The translations under genes and the position numbers were made by a program. Positions 24,298 to 35,118 of a DNA stretch of 64,000 bases are shown one piece after another; the first letter of the stretch is position 1, and every line of letters begins with the position of its first letter. This stretch comes from Cocos nucifera (Eukaryota > Streptophyta > Magnoliopsida > Arecales > Arecaceae). Under the pieces are notes generated by a model. It saw nothing but the letters and a program-made list of their open reading frames with translations, ran no database searches and was not told where the DNA came from. The DNA is taken from positions 558,001-622,000 of the forward strand of contig QRFJ01000780.1 in the NCBI GenBank assembly GCA_006176705.1. The letters run 5' to 3'.

Positions 24298-25277
24298 TGT
24301 GAGAATTTATGGTGCTTTCAAGTCTTGGAAGGCCATAGGTGGAGATTAGGATAGGAGTGGTCCTATGGTGGTGGCGGTGCATAGCTCTCCACGGGCTCGA
24401 GGTTCAGGTATTCGGGATCTTAAGGAACTTGGTTGGAGCTTCAAAAATCTGAGACACAAGATGGAGTGAGAAACCAAAGTCAGAAGATTGAAGATTGCAA
24501 AAAAAAAGCTTTTTGTAGGTTAGCTGGCCCAGTCTCAGACGGGATCAGCTAAGTCTCAGAGCACAGGATAGACAGAAGGTCACGTTGGGGACTACAAACA
24601 CAGCATAGAAACTGGACCGGCTTCGTCTAAAACTGAGCCAACCCAATCTCAGGTTAGCCGGCTCAGTGCTGAGATTGAGCCGGCTTAGTCTGTGGGTAGA
24701 GTTATGCATGGGTTCTATTTGGGCTAGGATAGGGACTTATCCTAGAGATCTTAAGGTCTGGTTCAAGAGGTTTTAAGGGGGCTAACTCATGTATGGATCG
24801 GGTCTAGATCTAGAGGATGAGAGTATGGGAGACATGGGTGTACATGGGCTCGATGAGTGCTTTCATGTATTGGATTAGTCGGAGAGTTTTTTGGTCGGAC
24901 CTAATGGCTATGTATGAATACATAGATTGTATTAGAGTTTCATAATAATGCTGTGGAATATAGATATTTTCTCCCTCAACTCTCTCTTCTTCTCTTCTCT
25001 CTAGAGTTGCCGCCCCAGAATTCTTGAAGAAGCTCTAGAGAAGGGGGCGTCTCCCTCAAGCCTAAGGAGGGAGGTGCCCCATCACAGATCCAGGTGAAGG
25101 ATCGATGGTTTGCTACCCATAGAGAACGTCATAGGTTTCTTCAGGTCTATGCTAAAATCAGGAGCTTTCGCAACATGGTATCGGAGCTTGTGATGCCAAG
25201 GATGATTGGCATTCGAGCGATACCATGGTTCCTTCAATTTGTATCAGAGCGAGATGATGCCGGTTGGTGTGCTTACA
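24298..25277 (+). repeat. Cop2 3' LTR
   Basis: 980 bp, starting TGTGAGAATTT and ending GCTTACA. It differs from the 5' copy mainly by transitions. ORFs inside it (24088-24288, 25094-25330) run across its ends and are not genes. Confidence 0.8.
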
Positions 25278-25422
25278 ATAGAGATAGAATCGAGCAACCT
25301 GGTTCGACTCCCATGTTTATCCATCCATGAGCAGCTAGATATTTACCATAGGATGTGGGGGCGAGATCATCCAAAAGCTCTCAAAGTTAGGTGGAGACTG
25401 AATGTCGAGTCAAAATAGAGAT

Positions 25423-26328
25423 TATTGAGTTTTAGCACCTCAAATTTGACCCATAACAGCAAAGGAGAAGCCCATAGCAAAGCCCATAATAGTGATGGAG
25501 AAGCCTATAGCTCGTAGGCACATGCGGCCCATAGGCACACGCAACCCATAGGCATGCACGGCCCATAGGAGCACGTGGCCCAGACGAGTGGGCATGGCCC
25601 AGGATGCATAAGTGATGCGGTCCATAGGGGCAACACATGTGGTCCATGCACGGTCCACCACACCTAAGAGTGTTTCATGCAGTCCATCCATAAGGTGTGG
25701 ACCTTTTAGCAGTCCACCATGATTTCACGTGGTGCACAAGCACAGGACACACGAGCGGGTGATGCGATGCATGGAGGATGGCCGGTCCACGGTCTGGTTC
25801 ATGTGGAGGCTAGCCTGCAGTAGTCTATAGGTGATTTCACGCGGTCTACATCACATGGAGAGTGCTATCTAATGGCTAAGAGTGTGTGTGGGATTGATCA
25901 AATGGCTAGAGGGTTTTTTGAGTCATAAGAGGAGACTTAGACCTACTAGGATATGATTTTAGGGCTTTTAAAAGGGGCCTGATAGTCTGTGCAACATGGA
26001 GGAACAAGGATAGTAGCGAAGAGCCTTGAGGAGCAGCAGAGAGTCCTCGGGATTTTTTTGAGAGTTTTGTTATAAGAGATATGCTTTTTGTTGAGAGAGA
26101 GAAAGATTGATGTATGAGAGTTGAGAGAGTGTTATCTTTTCTTGTATTTTTTTTTCTCATAGTGAAGCTTGCATGCCCCATGGAGGTAAGCCTTGGACTA
26201 ATTCATGTATTTGATTATGTCTTTTGTGCATCTCTCTTCTTTCTTTCTATTACGGTATTGATATCGTCATCGACATTGCAATCTTGGGCAGGGATCTGTA
26301 TTTGTACTCATGAGGGATCCTTCTAACA
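25423..26328 (+). repeat. Cop1 3' LTR
   Basis: 906 bp from TATTGAG to TTCTAACA, followed by the CTTTC target duplication. A weak purine tract (AAAATAGAGAT) precedes it at 25412-25422. Confidence 0.88.
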
Positions 26329-26333
26329 CTTTC

Positions 26334-27278
26334 GGCCTCAAGAATGCAGGAGAATATACCAGAGAGCCATGAATGCCACATTCCATGACATGATTGGACA
26401 TTTTATGGAAGTATACAGAGATGACATAGTGATCAAGGCTCAAGATTTTTAAGAACACTTGGGTTTTCTAGAGAAGATATTTCAAAGAATGAGGATGCAT
26501 TAGTTGAAGATGAACCCTTTGAAGTGTGTGTTCGTGGTTTTCACCAGCCACTTTCTTGGTTTCTTATTCATCAAAAAGGAATTGAAGTTGACAGAAATAA
26601 GACACGAGCCATTATTGCAGCAAAGCCTCCGAAAAATAAGCAACAATTACAAAGATTCCTTAGACAAGTGAATTTCCTTAGGAGGTTTATTTCCAATTGT
26701 GTAGGGAAGGTTCGGTCTTTTTCACTATTACTAAAGTTAAAAGCACAAGAAGAGTTCATCTAAACTGAAGTGCATCAGCAAGCATTTGAAGATATAAAAT
26801 AATATGGGGAACAATCTTCGATATTAGTGCTAATGTGCCAAGGAGCACCATTGAAGCTATACCTATCCATATTCGAAGATTCGATTGAAAGTCTATCAGC
26901 TCAAGAGAATGAGAAATGGATTGAACAGGCTATATACCATCTAAGCCGAGCATTAACTAAAGTTGAACGGCAATACACGCCGATTGAAAAATTATATTTG
27001 GCTCTATATTATTCATGTACTAAATTGAGATACTATACACTGCGTGTTCTTATCTATGTTATTTATGTTACTTATGTGATCAAGTATATATTAACAAAAC
27101 CGATTCTACATGAAAGAATCGAAAAGTGGATATTGATGTTATCAAAGTATACATTATAGTACATCTCTTAAATCAATTAAAGGACAAGTGTTGGCTAACT
27201 TTTTGGCCGATCATCCTTGCTTACCAGTTAATATTGAGATGGTAGCTAGTGCACTAAATGGATACATTAATTTGAAAC
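26334..27278 (+). pseudogene. Tat RT C-terminal half and RNase H
   Basis: Continues the Tat RT after Cop1 with GLKNAG, then a shifted frame: NATFHDMIGHFMEVY, RDDIVIKAQDF, LKMNPLKCVFVV, LGFLIHQKGIEVDRNKTRAI, PPKNKQQLQRFLRQVNFLRR and FISNCVGKV. The catalytic box reads Tyr-Arg-Asp-Asp where Tat elements have YIDD. The RNase H follows (VLMCQGAPLKLYLSIFEDSI.., IYHLSRALTKVERQYTPIEK.., VIKYILTKPILHERIEKWIL). The piece ends near the text GQVLANFLADHP..INLKL, cut by TatN at GAAAC (27274-27278). Stops at 26448, 26761 and elsewhere show decay. Confidence 0.9.
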
Positions 27279-28258
27279 TATTGACACAGAATTTGGTTAT
27301 CGCCGGAGTCCGCTGGAGTGGAGGCCGATGAGGTCGCCATCAGGGACCTGCAAAATAAAGTTCCGTCTGGAGCTGGTGGGCGGGTGGCTCCGATAGGACC
27401 CTTCGAAGATTAAGTCAGCTCTGGCCAACAAGAATGGAGTGCTCGTCGGAGAAGAAGAGGGGAGCTTAGAGATCAGAGTTCAAAGATTAGCATATCTGGA
27501 GGGTCCCTTTTATAGCGGAGCTTGATGGTGACAGCTGCAGCTGCGTGCTGGCGGGCCGCTTAAGGTTCGGCGGAGTTAGTCTCTCGGAGAGGTGCCGTCT
27601 GTGGTGAGTTAATGGTGACAGCCATTGCCGCCTGATAGCGGATCGCTATCGTTTGCGGTGGACTGATGGCGATGGTTGTAGAGCTTGCGACGGACTGATG
27701 GTGATGGCTGCACAGCCAACCGAATGAAGGGTTGAAGGCCTTCGTCGTGTGCCCATTTTGGAGGAGTTTGGGCTCCTGAAGAGGAAGCTTGGAAGGAGTT
27801 CGACTCCTATGGGCGTCTGGCTGGAGGTACGCGGCTAAGGCTCGACCGCTGGAGAGTTTGGTAGGAGCTCGATCGGCCGAAGGGGGTGTCAAGGAGGAGT
27901 CTGGCTCCTGAAGAGGTCCGCCTAAAGGGTGTCTGAGGTGAGTCCAGCTTCCGAAGAAGTTCGTCCGAAGGGTGTCTAGGACGAGTCCAGCTCCCAAAGA
28001 AGTCCGTCCGAAGGGTGTCTAGGATGAGTCCAGCTCCCGAAGAAGTTCGATCGAAGAGAAAGCTTGGAGGGGAGTTCGGCTCTCGTATGCATCTGGCTGG
28101 AGGAGTGTGGCTAAGGTTCGGCCGCTGGGAGTTCGAAAGGAGCTCGGTCGCTAGAAGTTCGACTAAAGTCCGACCGCTTGGAGTTCTTCTATGGTTATTG
28201 GTTGCATTAGGCTAAGCATCAAATTAGACTTCGACGGGAGTGAGGTTTATCCCCAACA
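27279..28258 (-). repeat. TatN 3' LTR (left), intact
   Basis: 980 bp, TATTG...CAACA on the plus strand (5-bp inverted ends, one changed). It holds three 43-bp units at about 27915-28045 (GGGTGTCTAGGATGAGTCC core), also present in the other LTR at about 42188-42316. It contains the uninterrupted sequence GAATGAAGGGTTGAAGGCC at 27722-27740, which is the empty counterpart of the Cop3 insertion site in the other LTR. Confidence 0.9.
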
Positions 28259-28690
28259 CTAGTCCCTCACTCCCGAGTTCGAAACTCAAAGGAAGGGAGT
28301 GCAGGAAAGGCGATTGCCGAAGTCTTCCTCTGAGCCCCGTGCTGGTCCAGGTCGAAGCTTGGGGGAGATCTCATCTCCAGCTAAAGTTGATATCGAAGTT
28401 GAAGTCTGGGGAAGATCCCATCTCCAATCGAGATTGAGGGAGGCTTCGTCTGCTGCGATCGAAGTCGGAGCTTGAGCTCCTCGGGGGCGACATTGTCTCC
28501 TACGGTCGAGGTTGATACGGGCGCTCGGAAGAGATTCTATCTCTAGCTGAGGTTGAAGTTGAAGCTCTCCAGCCGAGGTTGGCCCGATCGCTCGGAAGAG
28601 ATCCTATCTCTAGCCGAGGTCGAAGTTGAAGCTCTCCAGCCGAGGTTGGCCCGGTCGCTCGGAGGAGATCTAATCTCCTTTGGCCGAGGT
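28259..28690 (-). other. TatN PPT side and short repeats
   Basis: Begins with the polypurine tract (complement of 28260-28275). The rest consists of imperfect repeats around GCTCGGAAGAGATCYTATCTC and CCAGCCGAGGTTG words, which return at 29420-29930. No protein is recognised. Confidence 0.5.
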
Positions 28691-29430
28691 TGATGCGGGT
28701 GCTCGTGTTAGGACGAGATTTTTCTCCTGTTCCTAACTTCGACTTTGCTCATGTTAGGATGAGGTTCTCCTCCTGTTTCTAACGGGCTGTGGGGGCACAT
28801 TCGGACCATCGTCCATCTCTCCCCATCTCGTCTAAGGTGGATGAGGCCTTCGACTTTGCTCGCATTAGGATGAGGTCCTCCTCCTATTCCTAACAAGCAG
28901 TGGGGGCACATGCGGACCGTCGTCCGAGCCTCTCCCCCCATCTCGTCTAAGGTGAATGAGGCCTTCGACTTTGCTCGCGTTAAGATGAGGTCCTCCTCCT
29001 GTTCCTAACGGGCTGTGGGGGCACATGCGGACCGTCGTCCGCGCCTCTCCTCCCATCTCGTCCTTTGTGAACAAGGCCTTCGACTTTGCTCGCATTAGGA
29101 TGAGGTCCTCCTCCTATTCCTAACGGGCTGTGGGGGCACATGCGGACCATCGTCCGAGCCTCTCCCCCCATCTCGTCTAAGGTGAACGAGGCCTTCGACT
29201 TTGCTCGCGTTAGGATGAGATCATCCTCCTATTTCTAATGGGCTGTGGGGGCACATGCGGACCGTTGTCCGAGCCTCTCCCCCCATCTCATCTAAGGTGA
29301 ACGAGGCCTTCGACTTTGCTCTCATTAGGATGAGGTCCTCCTCCTGTTCCTAACGGGCTGTGGGGGCACATGTGGACCATCGTCCGAGCCTCTTCCCCCA
29401 TCTCGTCTAAGGTGAACGAGGCCTTCGCTC
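28690..29430. repeat. Minisatellite, about 115-bp unit, six copies
   Basis: The phrase GGCACAT following GGCTGTGGG recurs at 28794, 28905, 29020, 29135, 29250 and 29365, giving spacings of 111, 115, 115, 115 and 115. Each unit holds a GTTAGGATGAGG..CCTCCTCC segment, the GGGGGCACATGCGGACC segment and CTCTCCCCCCATCTCGTC. The phase drifts between units, so the array is not one long frame; minus-strand ORFs of 60-77 residues inside it are repeat by-products. Confidence 0.85.
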
Positions 29431-29945
29431 GAAAGAGATCTTATCTCTAGCTGAGGTTGTCCATGGTCGCTCGGGAGAGATCTTATCTCTGGCCGAGGTT
29501 GACTCGGTCGCTCGAAAGAGATCTTATCTCTAGCCAAGGTTGTTGCTCGCGTTAGGACGAGGTTCTCCTCCTGTTCCTAACGGGCCGTGGGGGCACATAA
29601 GGGCTGCCGTCAGGGCCTCTCCCCCCATCTCGTCCTTTGTGAACGAGGCCTTCGCTCGGGAGAGATCTTATCTCTAGTCGAGGTTGTCCACGATCGCTCA
29701 GGAGAGATCTTATCTCTAGCCAAGGTTGTACCGGGCACTCGAGGGAGATCTTATCTCCTACGATCGAGCTTTCCTCGGGGGAGATCTTATCTCCTACGGC
29801 CGAGGTTGAACCGGTACTCTTGGGAGATCTTATCTCCTGTGGCTGAGCTTTCCTCGGGGGAGATTTTATCTCCTACGGTCGAGGTTTCCTCGGAGAAGAT
29901 TTTATCTCCTGCAGCCGAGATTATTGCTCGCATTAGGACGAGGTT
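29420..29945. repeat. Short-unit array GAGATCTTATCTC
   Basis: At least nine copies of GGAGAGATCTTATCTCY with flanking GGCCGAGGTTG..CTCG, at uneven spacing of about 40-60 bp. The core is a near-palindrome. One extra diverged copy of the 115-bp unit is embedded at 29540-29650. Confidence 0.7.
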
Positions 29946-30099
29946 CTCGTCCTGTTCCTAATGCAGCAATTATTGACTGCTTTTTTTCTATCATCGCATG
30001 ATTTTCGCATCCAGAAATGATATTATTGAAAGGAAAGAATTTTGTGAAAAGGAAGTTACTGGCAGCGCATCCCCAAATTCTATGTTTCAGGATCGTGGT

Positions 30100-30490
30100 A
30101 GCGCTGTTCCTCCGCATTCTCTTCGATAGTAAGTCCCAGGCCAGATGACCTCCTCTATCTCATGCTGGCCTTCTCAATTTGGAGCAACCTCTTGGCTTTG
30201 TCGCCGGGAGCCGATGAATCGTCGATGTACCAAGCTCCTCCCCGAGGTAACGTTGATGACGTCGTGAGGCGGCCGACCTTCTAGTTTCTGGTTATGGCAG
30301 CGCCCTTAGCCGATCTTCTCCTGCCGAAGGAATTTACCTAGTCGCTCCTTCCTGATGAGCTTCTCAATTTCGTCTCACAGCGGATGCATTCCTCAGTGCC
30401 ATGGCCGTGGTCACGATGGTAGAGACAGTACTTGCTTCGATCGTGCTTGTTTTGGGGAGATCATAATCCTTCTAGTCTTGGCAGCTGGTT
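30100..30490 (-). pseudogene. TatN gag C-terminal fragment
   Basis: On the minus strand, from about 30450: KYCLYHRDHGHGTEECI gives a Cys-His zinc finger (C..H....H...C), then KLRSSSG.., TSSTLPRGGAW and KRLLQIEKA. This is the Tat gag end (YC.FHRDHGH.TEEC..L..EIE.LI..G.L..F....GVINVISGG..). Frame changes interrupt it, and the protease domain that normally follows is absent. It is the best proof that TatN is Tat-derived and minus-strand. Confidence 0.75.
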
Positions 30491-30499
30491 CCTAACTTC

Positions 30500-31985
30500 G
30501 ATGAGAATTTGAGTTCAAGGAGCGTTGAGGTGGGCGTAGTCGCAAAACCTTTTGGGAGGAGGGCTTCTTTGCACCCCCTCTATCGGGGTTTCCTCAGTGG
30601 CGAGCTCGAGAAGTTTGGGCCCACCTGCTTTCGGAGGGAGTCCGTGGGTGCGGCCGAACTTCATTCCGTTCCTTTGGAAAATCTGTGGGAGAACTTCATG
30701 CCACTTCGTCGAGGCTTCCTTGGAGTCATACTCGAGAGGGAGTCCTCGCTTGCCCTGGGTGGTTGTGAGCTCGGTCGAACTTCGTCTCACCTCGTATGAA
30801 ATCTTTGTAGGGGGCTTCCTTGGTGACATACTCGAGCGGGAGTTCGGCCTTGCCTGCGTCGAACTTCATTCCAATGATGAGCTTCGAGGTAAAGTTCGAT
30901 CTCACTTGCACCGAACTTCGCTCCATTTTCCCGCGAAAGCTTCCATAGGATGACTTCATGCCCCTTTGTCGGAGCTTCTTTGATGATGAGCTTCGAGGCG
31001 GAGTTTGGCCTCACTTGCACCGAACTTCATTCCACTTTCCCGTGAGACCCTCCGCGGAAGAACTTCCTACTACTTTTGTTCGGACTTCCTTGAGGACGAG
31101 CTCGAGGGGAGCTCGGCTTTCCTCGTGCCAGACTTCATTTTGAATCTTCATTCCACTTTCCCATGAGATCCTTCATGGGAGAACTCCTTGCTGCTTTTGT
31201 CCAGACTTCCTTGAGGATGAGCTCGAGGGGAGCTCGGCTTTCCTCGTGTCGGACTTTATTCCGCTTTTTCGTAAGATCCTCCACAGGAAAACTTTCTGCT
31301 GCTTTTGTCCAGACTTCCTTGAGGATGAGCTCGAGGGGAGCTCGGCTTTCCTCGCACCGAACTTCATTCCGAATCTTCATTCCACTTTCCGGCGAGACCC
31401 TTCGCGGGAGGACTTCCTGCTGCTTTTATCTGGACTTCCTTGAGGATGAGCTCAAGGGGAGCTCGGCTTCCTCGCGCTGGACTTCATTTCGCTTTCCCAT
31501 GAGACCCTTCGTGGGAGAACTTTCTGCTGCTTTTGTCCTTACTTCCTTGAGGATGAGCTTGAGGGGAGCTCGGCTTTCCTCGCACCGAACTTCATTCCGA
31601 ATCTTTATTCTGCTTTCCTGCGAGACCCTTCGTGGGAGGACTTCCTGCTGCTTTTGTTCGGACTTCCTTGAGGATGAGCTCGAGGGGAGCTCGGCTTTCC
31701 TCACATCAGACTTCATTCCGCTTTCCCGCGAGACCCTCTATGGGAGAACTTTCTGCTGCTTTTATCCGAACTTCCTTGAGGATGAGCTCGAGGGGAGCTC
31801 GTCTTTCCTCGCACCGAACTTCATTCCGAATCTTCATTCTACTTTCCCGCGAGACCCTTCATGGGAGAACTTCCTACTGCTTTTGTCTGGACTTCCTTGA
31901 GGATGAGCTCGAGGGGAGCTCGGCTTTCCTCGCGCCAGACTTCATTCCGAATCTTCTGATGAAACCTTCTGCTGAAGATCTTCTG
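30500..31985 (-). repeat. Coding-type minisatellite, 108/121-bp alternating units
   Basis: The start of TGAGGATGAGCTCGAGGGG recurs at 31091, 31212, 31320, 31441, 31548, 31669, 31777 and 31898. The spacings alternate at 121, 108, 121, 107, 121, 108 and 121, so the true unit is a dimer of about 229 bp repeated roughly four times. More diverged units extend left to about 30560. On the minus strand the 108-bp unit encodes 36 residues (..EESRAPLELILKEVWTKAA..), and frames stay open for up to 96 residues. The plus-strand 245-residue frame across the array has no known homology and is a likely shadow. Confidence 0.85.
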
Positions 31986-31989
31986 CTCT

Positions 31990-32350
31990 CCATTTTTTCT
32001 TCCTAAGTGTGATTGGTATGCCCAAATGCTCTTCCTTAAGGTCGGTTCCTCGCATCCTCATGGCGGGTTTGCTGACAAAGTCTCCGCCAGAGATTGTCGC
32101 ACGGCCTACATTATCTTGGCGGGGCCACGAGCCCGACCAGCAAATTGAACTGCGCTACATCTGCGGTGGCTTCGGGTGGCCTGGGCTATCGGGACTGCAA
32201 TGGGAGCAGATGGACCTAGCGCGCAAGACGTCGATCGTCGAGTTGAAGCTCTCCTAGAGGCATTTTTTCTTCGAAAAAGAGGGATCTCTGGAGAGAGAGA
32301 AATCATCGTCGAGCACTCCTTTAAGAACAAGAGGACCTCGGAGGTTCGGC
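31990..32350 (-). pseudogene. TatN gag N-terminus-like region
   Basis: The minus-strand 74-residue frame (32106-32330) is rich in Arg, Ser, Ala and Pro and begins about 40 bp after the primer-site region, where Tat gag starts. A further in-phase stretch (VRQSLAETLSANPP) leads to the minisatellite. No conserved domain is seen, so this is assigned by position and composition. Confidence 0.4.
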
Positions 32351-32369
32351 CCTCTTTCTAACGCCAATC
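32350..32369 (-). other. TatN primer-binding region
   Basis: On the minus strand the 5' LTR end is followed by GATTGGCGTTAGAAAGAGGG, then CCGAACCTCC. TTGGCGCTAGAAGGAGGGC-type sequences are common after the 5' LTR of plant Tat elements. The matching tRNA is not determined here. Confidence 0.55.
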
Positions 32370-32824
32370 TATTGACGCAGAATCTGATCGTCATTGAAGT
32401 CTGTTGGAGTGGAGGCCGATAAGGTTGCCATCAGGGATCTGCAAAATAAAGTTCCATCCAGAGTCTATGGGGCGGTGGCTCCGGCAGGACCCTCCGAAGA
32501 TCAAGTCAGCTCTAGCCAACAAGAATGGAGTGCTCGTTGGAGAAGAAGAGGGGAGCTTAGAGATCAGAGTTCAGAGATTAGCGTATCTGGAGGGTCCCTT
32601 TTATAGTGGAGCTTGATGGTGATAGCTACAGCTGTGTGCTGGTGGGCCGCTCGAGGTTCGACGGAGTCAGTCTCTCAGGAAGGTACCGTCTACGGTGGGT
32701 TGATGGTGACAGCCATCACCGCCTGATAGCGGATCGCTATGGCTTACGGCGGACTGATGGTGATGGTTGTAGAGCTTATGGTGGACTGATGGTGATGGCT
32801 GCACAGCCAGCTGAATGAAGGGTT
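32370..32824 (-). repeat. TatN 5' LTR, distal part (split by Cop3)
   Basis: Homologous to 27279-27735. It is cut after GAATGAAGGGTT by Cop3; the rest of the LTR is 41997-42521. The two parts add up to 980 bp, the length of the other LTR. Confidence 0.9.
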
Positions 32825-35118
32825 TGTTAGATATATGTACCCTAGAAGCCAGAATTGGCTGACACTTATAATACACTTATAAGGGCAAAATTATAATTTT
32901 GACTAATATCAATAAAATGGGTTATTTTCTATCACATATGTGTATTTAGTATCTATGATACATCCTTTGAGTTAATGGTAATGATAATTCATATTTTCAA
33001 GAGTTGAAAATTTAAGACATGAATAATCATTGTTAACTCATAAAATGCTTTCGACCATAGGATCATCATGAGGATGGTGATTGATCCAGAAGGTTGGTGT
33101 ATAATCGCTTCTCTTTAGTAGATGAGTCTTAAGTCTATGGTGTGGAGACACCGGAGCGAGAGTACAGATACTCGTTAGAGAATGAGGGCACTGAGCGTGA
33201 CCACCTCGAGTAGTCATTAGGGAAGTCTACCTTCTCGTCAATGACTGACTCGATGCTGCAGTAGTGTGTCTGGTTCTTTGACCTGAGGTGCATCGGCAGT
33301 TCACCTTGAGGGTGTTATAGTTTGACTACACCATTACTCGATCTCCTAGCCATATGGAAACCCTGAGGTGTATGTTGGCTATAGCATGTTCATTGTAGGA
33401 ACTGGATGGCATCAAGATGGAATCTATCTACCTCGGTGGTAGAGGAGCAGCCCTATGATGATCATGAGAATCAAGTCCAGAAGTCCATGGCCATGGCAGA
33501 GTGAAATAATAGAAAGAGTTTCTATTTAGATTTTCACATCGGACTCGAATCGAATGATTACATCATATGACAGAAACTAGGGTTTGACGAGTTCACCTTA
33601 ACCCTAATCTGATCGGGGCTCAAGATAGAAGAACTTAATCACACAGGTAGCTGCACCAAGAGGTTCGCATTCAGCTCTGATGGGTTGCCACCATATACTG
33701 CTAGGTGTCACTGGTGGATTTTGGGAGCAATTAGAATGATTTAGATGATCGATCATTCTAGCTGTTCGAATCAGAAGAGTTCTGATCCATCGAAAGGAGT
33801 TTCGATGATGTCGATGATAGAGATCATGACATATCCCATTACCATACAGAACTGAACCTAACTGGGTCACACAAATAAGGGTTTGAATCTGGTGATCATC
33901 AATTGAACTGATCCAGTTCAATTGATCTGAATGAGATTCAATTAGGTTCAAGAAAATCGTGCTAGCACTCGATTGAACCTAACGTTCTTCTTTTACTATC
34001 ATAAATAAGTTGTCCTGCTGAGCCAAAGGAGTTTGTGCTCAATCAGAGGCCTTCATATGGTCTTGACTGGAGGTTGTCCAAGTCAGAAAAGGTTGTCTTA
34101 TTTTGTAAGACATTACCTACCATTTTTGGTCACCTGCCATTTCTTGTTCTTTGACTTTGGTCAAAAGTCTACCTTTGACTGGTCAAATGTTGACCATTGA
34201 CACTTTGACTTTTGACCACATGTCATGCACCTATTGGAGAGCTGGTGGGGGCTTGTCCCCCTGCCAGAACCTGGCAAGGAGGAGGGCGCACGCCACCCTA
34301 GGCGTGTGCCCAAGTTGGAGGCGCCTAGGAGTCCTTGTTGGACAAGGACTCCATCTCCTTTTTGGATTCCAATTAGAGTTCTCCTAAGAACCAACTTTGA
34401 CTGGTCTTAGGCACCCTCTAAGGAGGAATCCAGGGGACTCTATTCCCACCAATCAGATTTAGATCTGATTTCACAAAGAGTTGTGATTGGTTGGGAAGAA
34501 GAGAAGTTGGATCACAGACAGTCTATAAATAAGACCCTGCGCCCAACCCAGATTGTGATTGGAAGTGATTGAAAGGAATCACAATTCCCCATGCCCAAGG
34601 CTGCCTCTCCCCTCTTCCTCCATGCCAAACCACCTTCTCCCTCTCCTCTCCACATCCAAAAGGAGTTTTGGACCTTGGTTGGTGCAATCCAGACGAAAGA
34701 AAGGCGACTGAAAGCTAGAAGGCTGCGCTGCTGCAAAGGACGACTGCTGATCTTCAAAAGGAGTTTTGAAGATCCTCCAGATCAGATCCAGATCTAATTT
34801 TTGGAGATGTGATAGAGAAGAAGAGGATCTCCAGATCCAGCCTGAGTGGATACCGGTAGAGGCCAGGCACTTGCGTGGCTAGATCCAGAACCTTCCGCTG
34901 CATACAGGATCATCAACGGGTAATAGGATTACCCATATCAAGATAAATTAAATTTGATTTAATTTATCTAGATTTTATTTTAATTTTTAAAATAATAATA
35001 ATCAGATCTAAAATATCTTAGATCTGATCTAGATCAAAGAGAAAAAATTTTTGAAATATATCTCTTGATCTGATCAGATCTGAACGAACCTGGTCCGAGA
35101 AATCAGGATTTTCCTTCA
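32825..35118 (+). repeat. Cop3 5' LTR
   Basis: 2294 bp. It carries a TATA box at 34524-34531 and a tail full of AGATCTGAT words. The 3' LTR is 41 bp shorter because of many one- to three-base deletions. Confidence 0.92.
34524..34531 (+). promoter_or_regulatory. TATA box of Cop3 5' LTR
   Basis: TATAAATA in the context GTC-TATAAATA-AGACC. The same box is kept in the 3' LTR at 41408-41415. It lies about 590 bp before the LTR end, which would define U3 and a long R-U5. Confidence 0.7.

Larger units (their letters stand above)
21691..25277 (+). mobile_element. Cop2, small non-autonomous copia-type element
   Basis: Nested in Cop1. The LTRs are 21691-22672 and 24298-25277. Flanking bases ATGGA (21686-21690) and ATAGA (25278-25282) are a probable target duplication with one change. 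Primer-site-like TTTGGTATCAGAGTC follows the 5' LTR at 22673. The 1.6 kb interior has at most a trace of gag and no pol. Cop1 protein homology (IEQPGSTPMF) resumes right after it. Confidence 0.8.
19404..26328 (+). mobile_element. Cop1, internally deleted copia element
   Basis: Plus-strand copia element with perfect target duplication CTTTC (19399-19403 and 26329-26333) inside the Tat RT. The LTRs are 19404-20307 and 25423-26328. Its interior has a decayed gag (20380-21060), protease and pre-integrase remnants (21180-21560), a short tail (21561-21690 and 25283-25422), and no integrase, RT or RNase H. A second copia, Cop2, sits inside it at 21691-25277. The interior matches Cop4 on the other strand, including the same deletion. 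Confidence 0.9.

Noticed and set aside
28259..28300. GAGTTCGAAACTC as the T-arm of a tRNA gene
   Set aside because: No acceptor or anticodon arm is present. The sequence is the complement of the TatN polypurine tract region next to its LTR.
27560..28437. ORFs in the TatN LTR and its repeat at 41931-42478
   Set aside because: The same ORFs occur in both LTRs and are built of a 43-bp tandem unit whose length is not a multiple of three; no domain is seen.
28690..29945. CRISPR-like array
   Set aside because: The repeats are 115-bp tandem units or short irregular ones without unique spacers, in a plant retrotransposon.
31163..31900. A 245-residue plus-strand ORF as a real gene
   Set aside because: It consists only of minisatellite units, is antisense to the gag pieces of TatN, and shows no domain. 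Kept as a low-interest note only.
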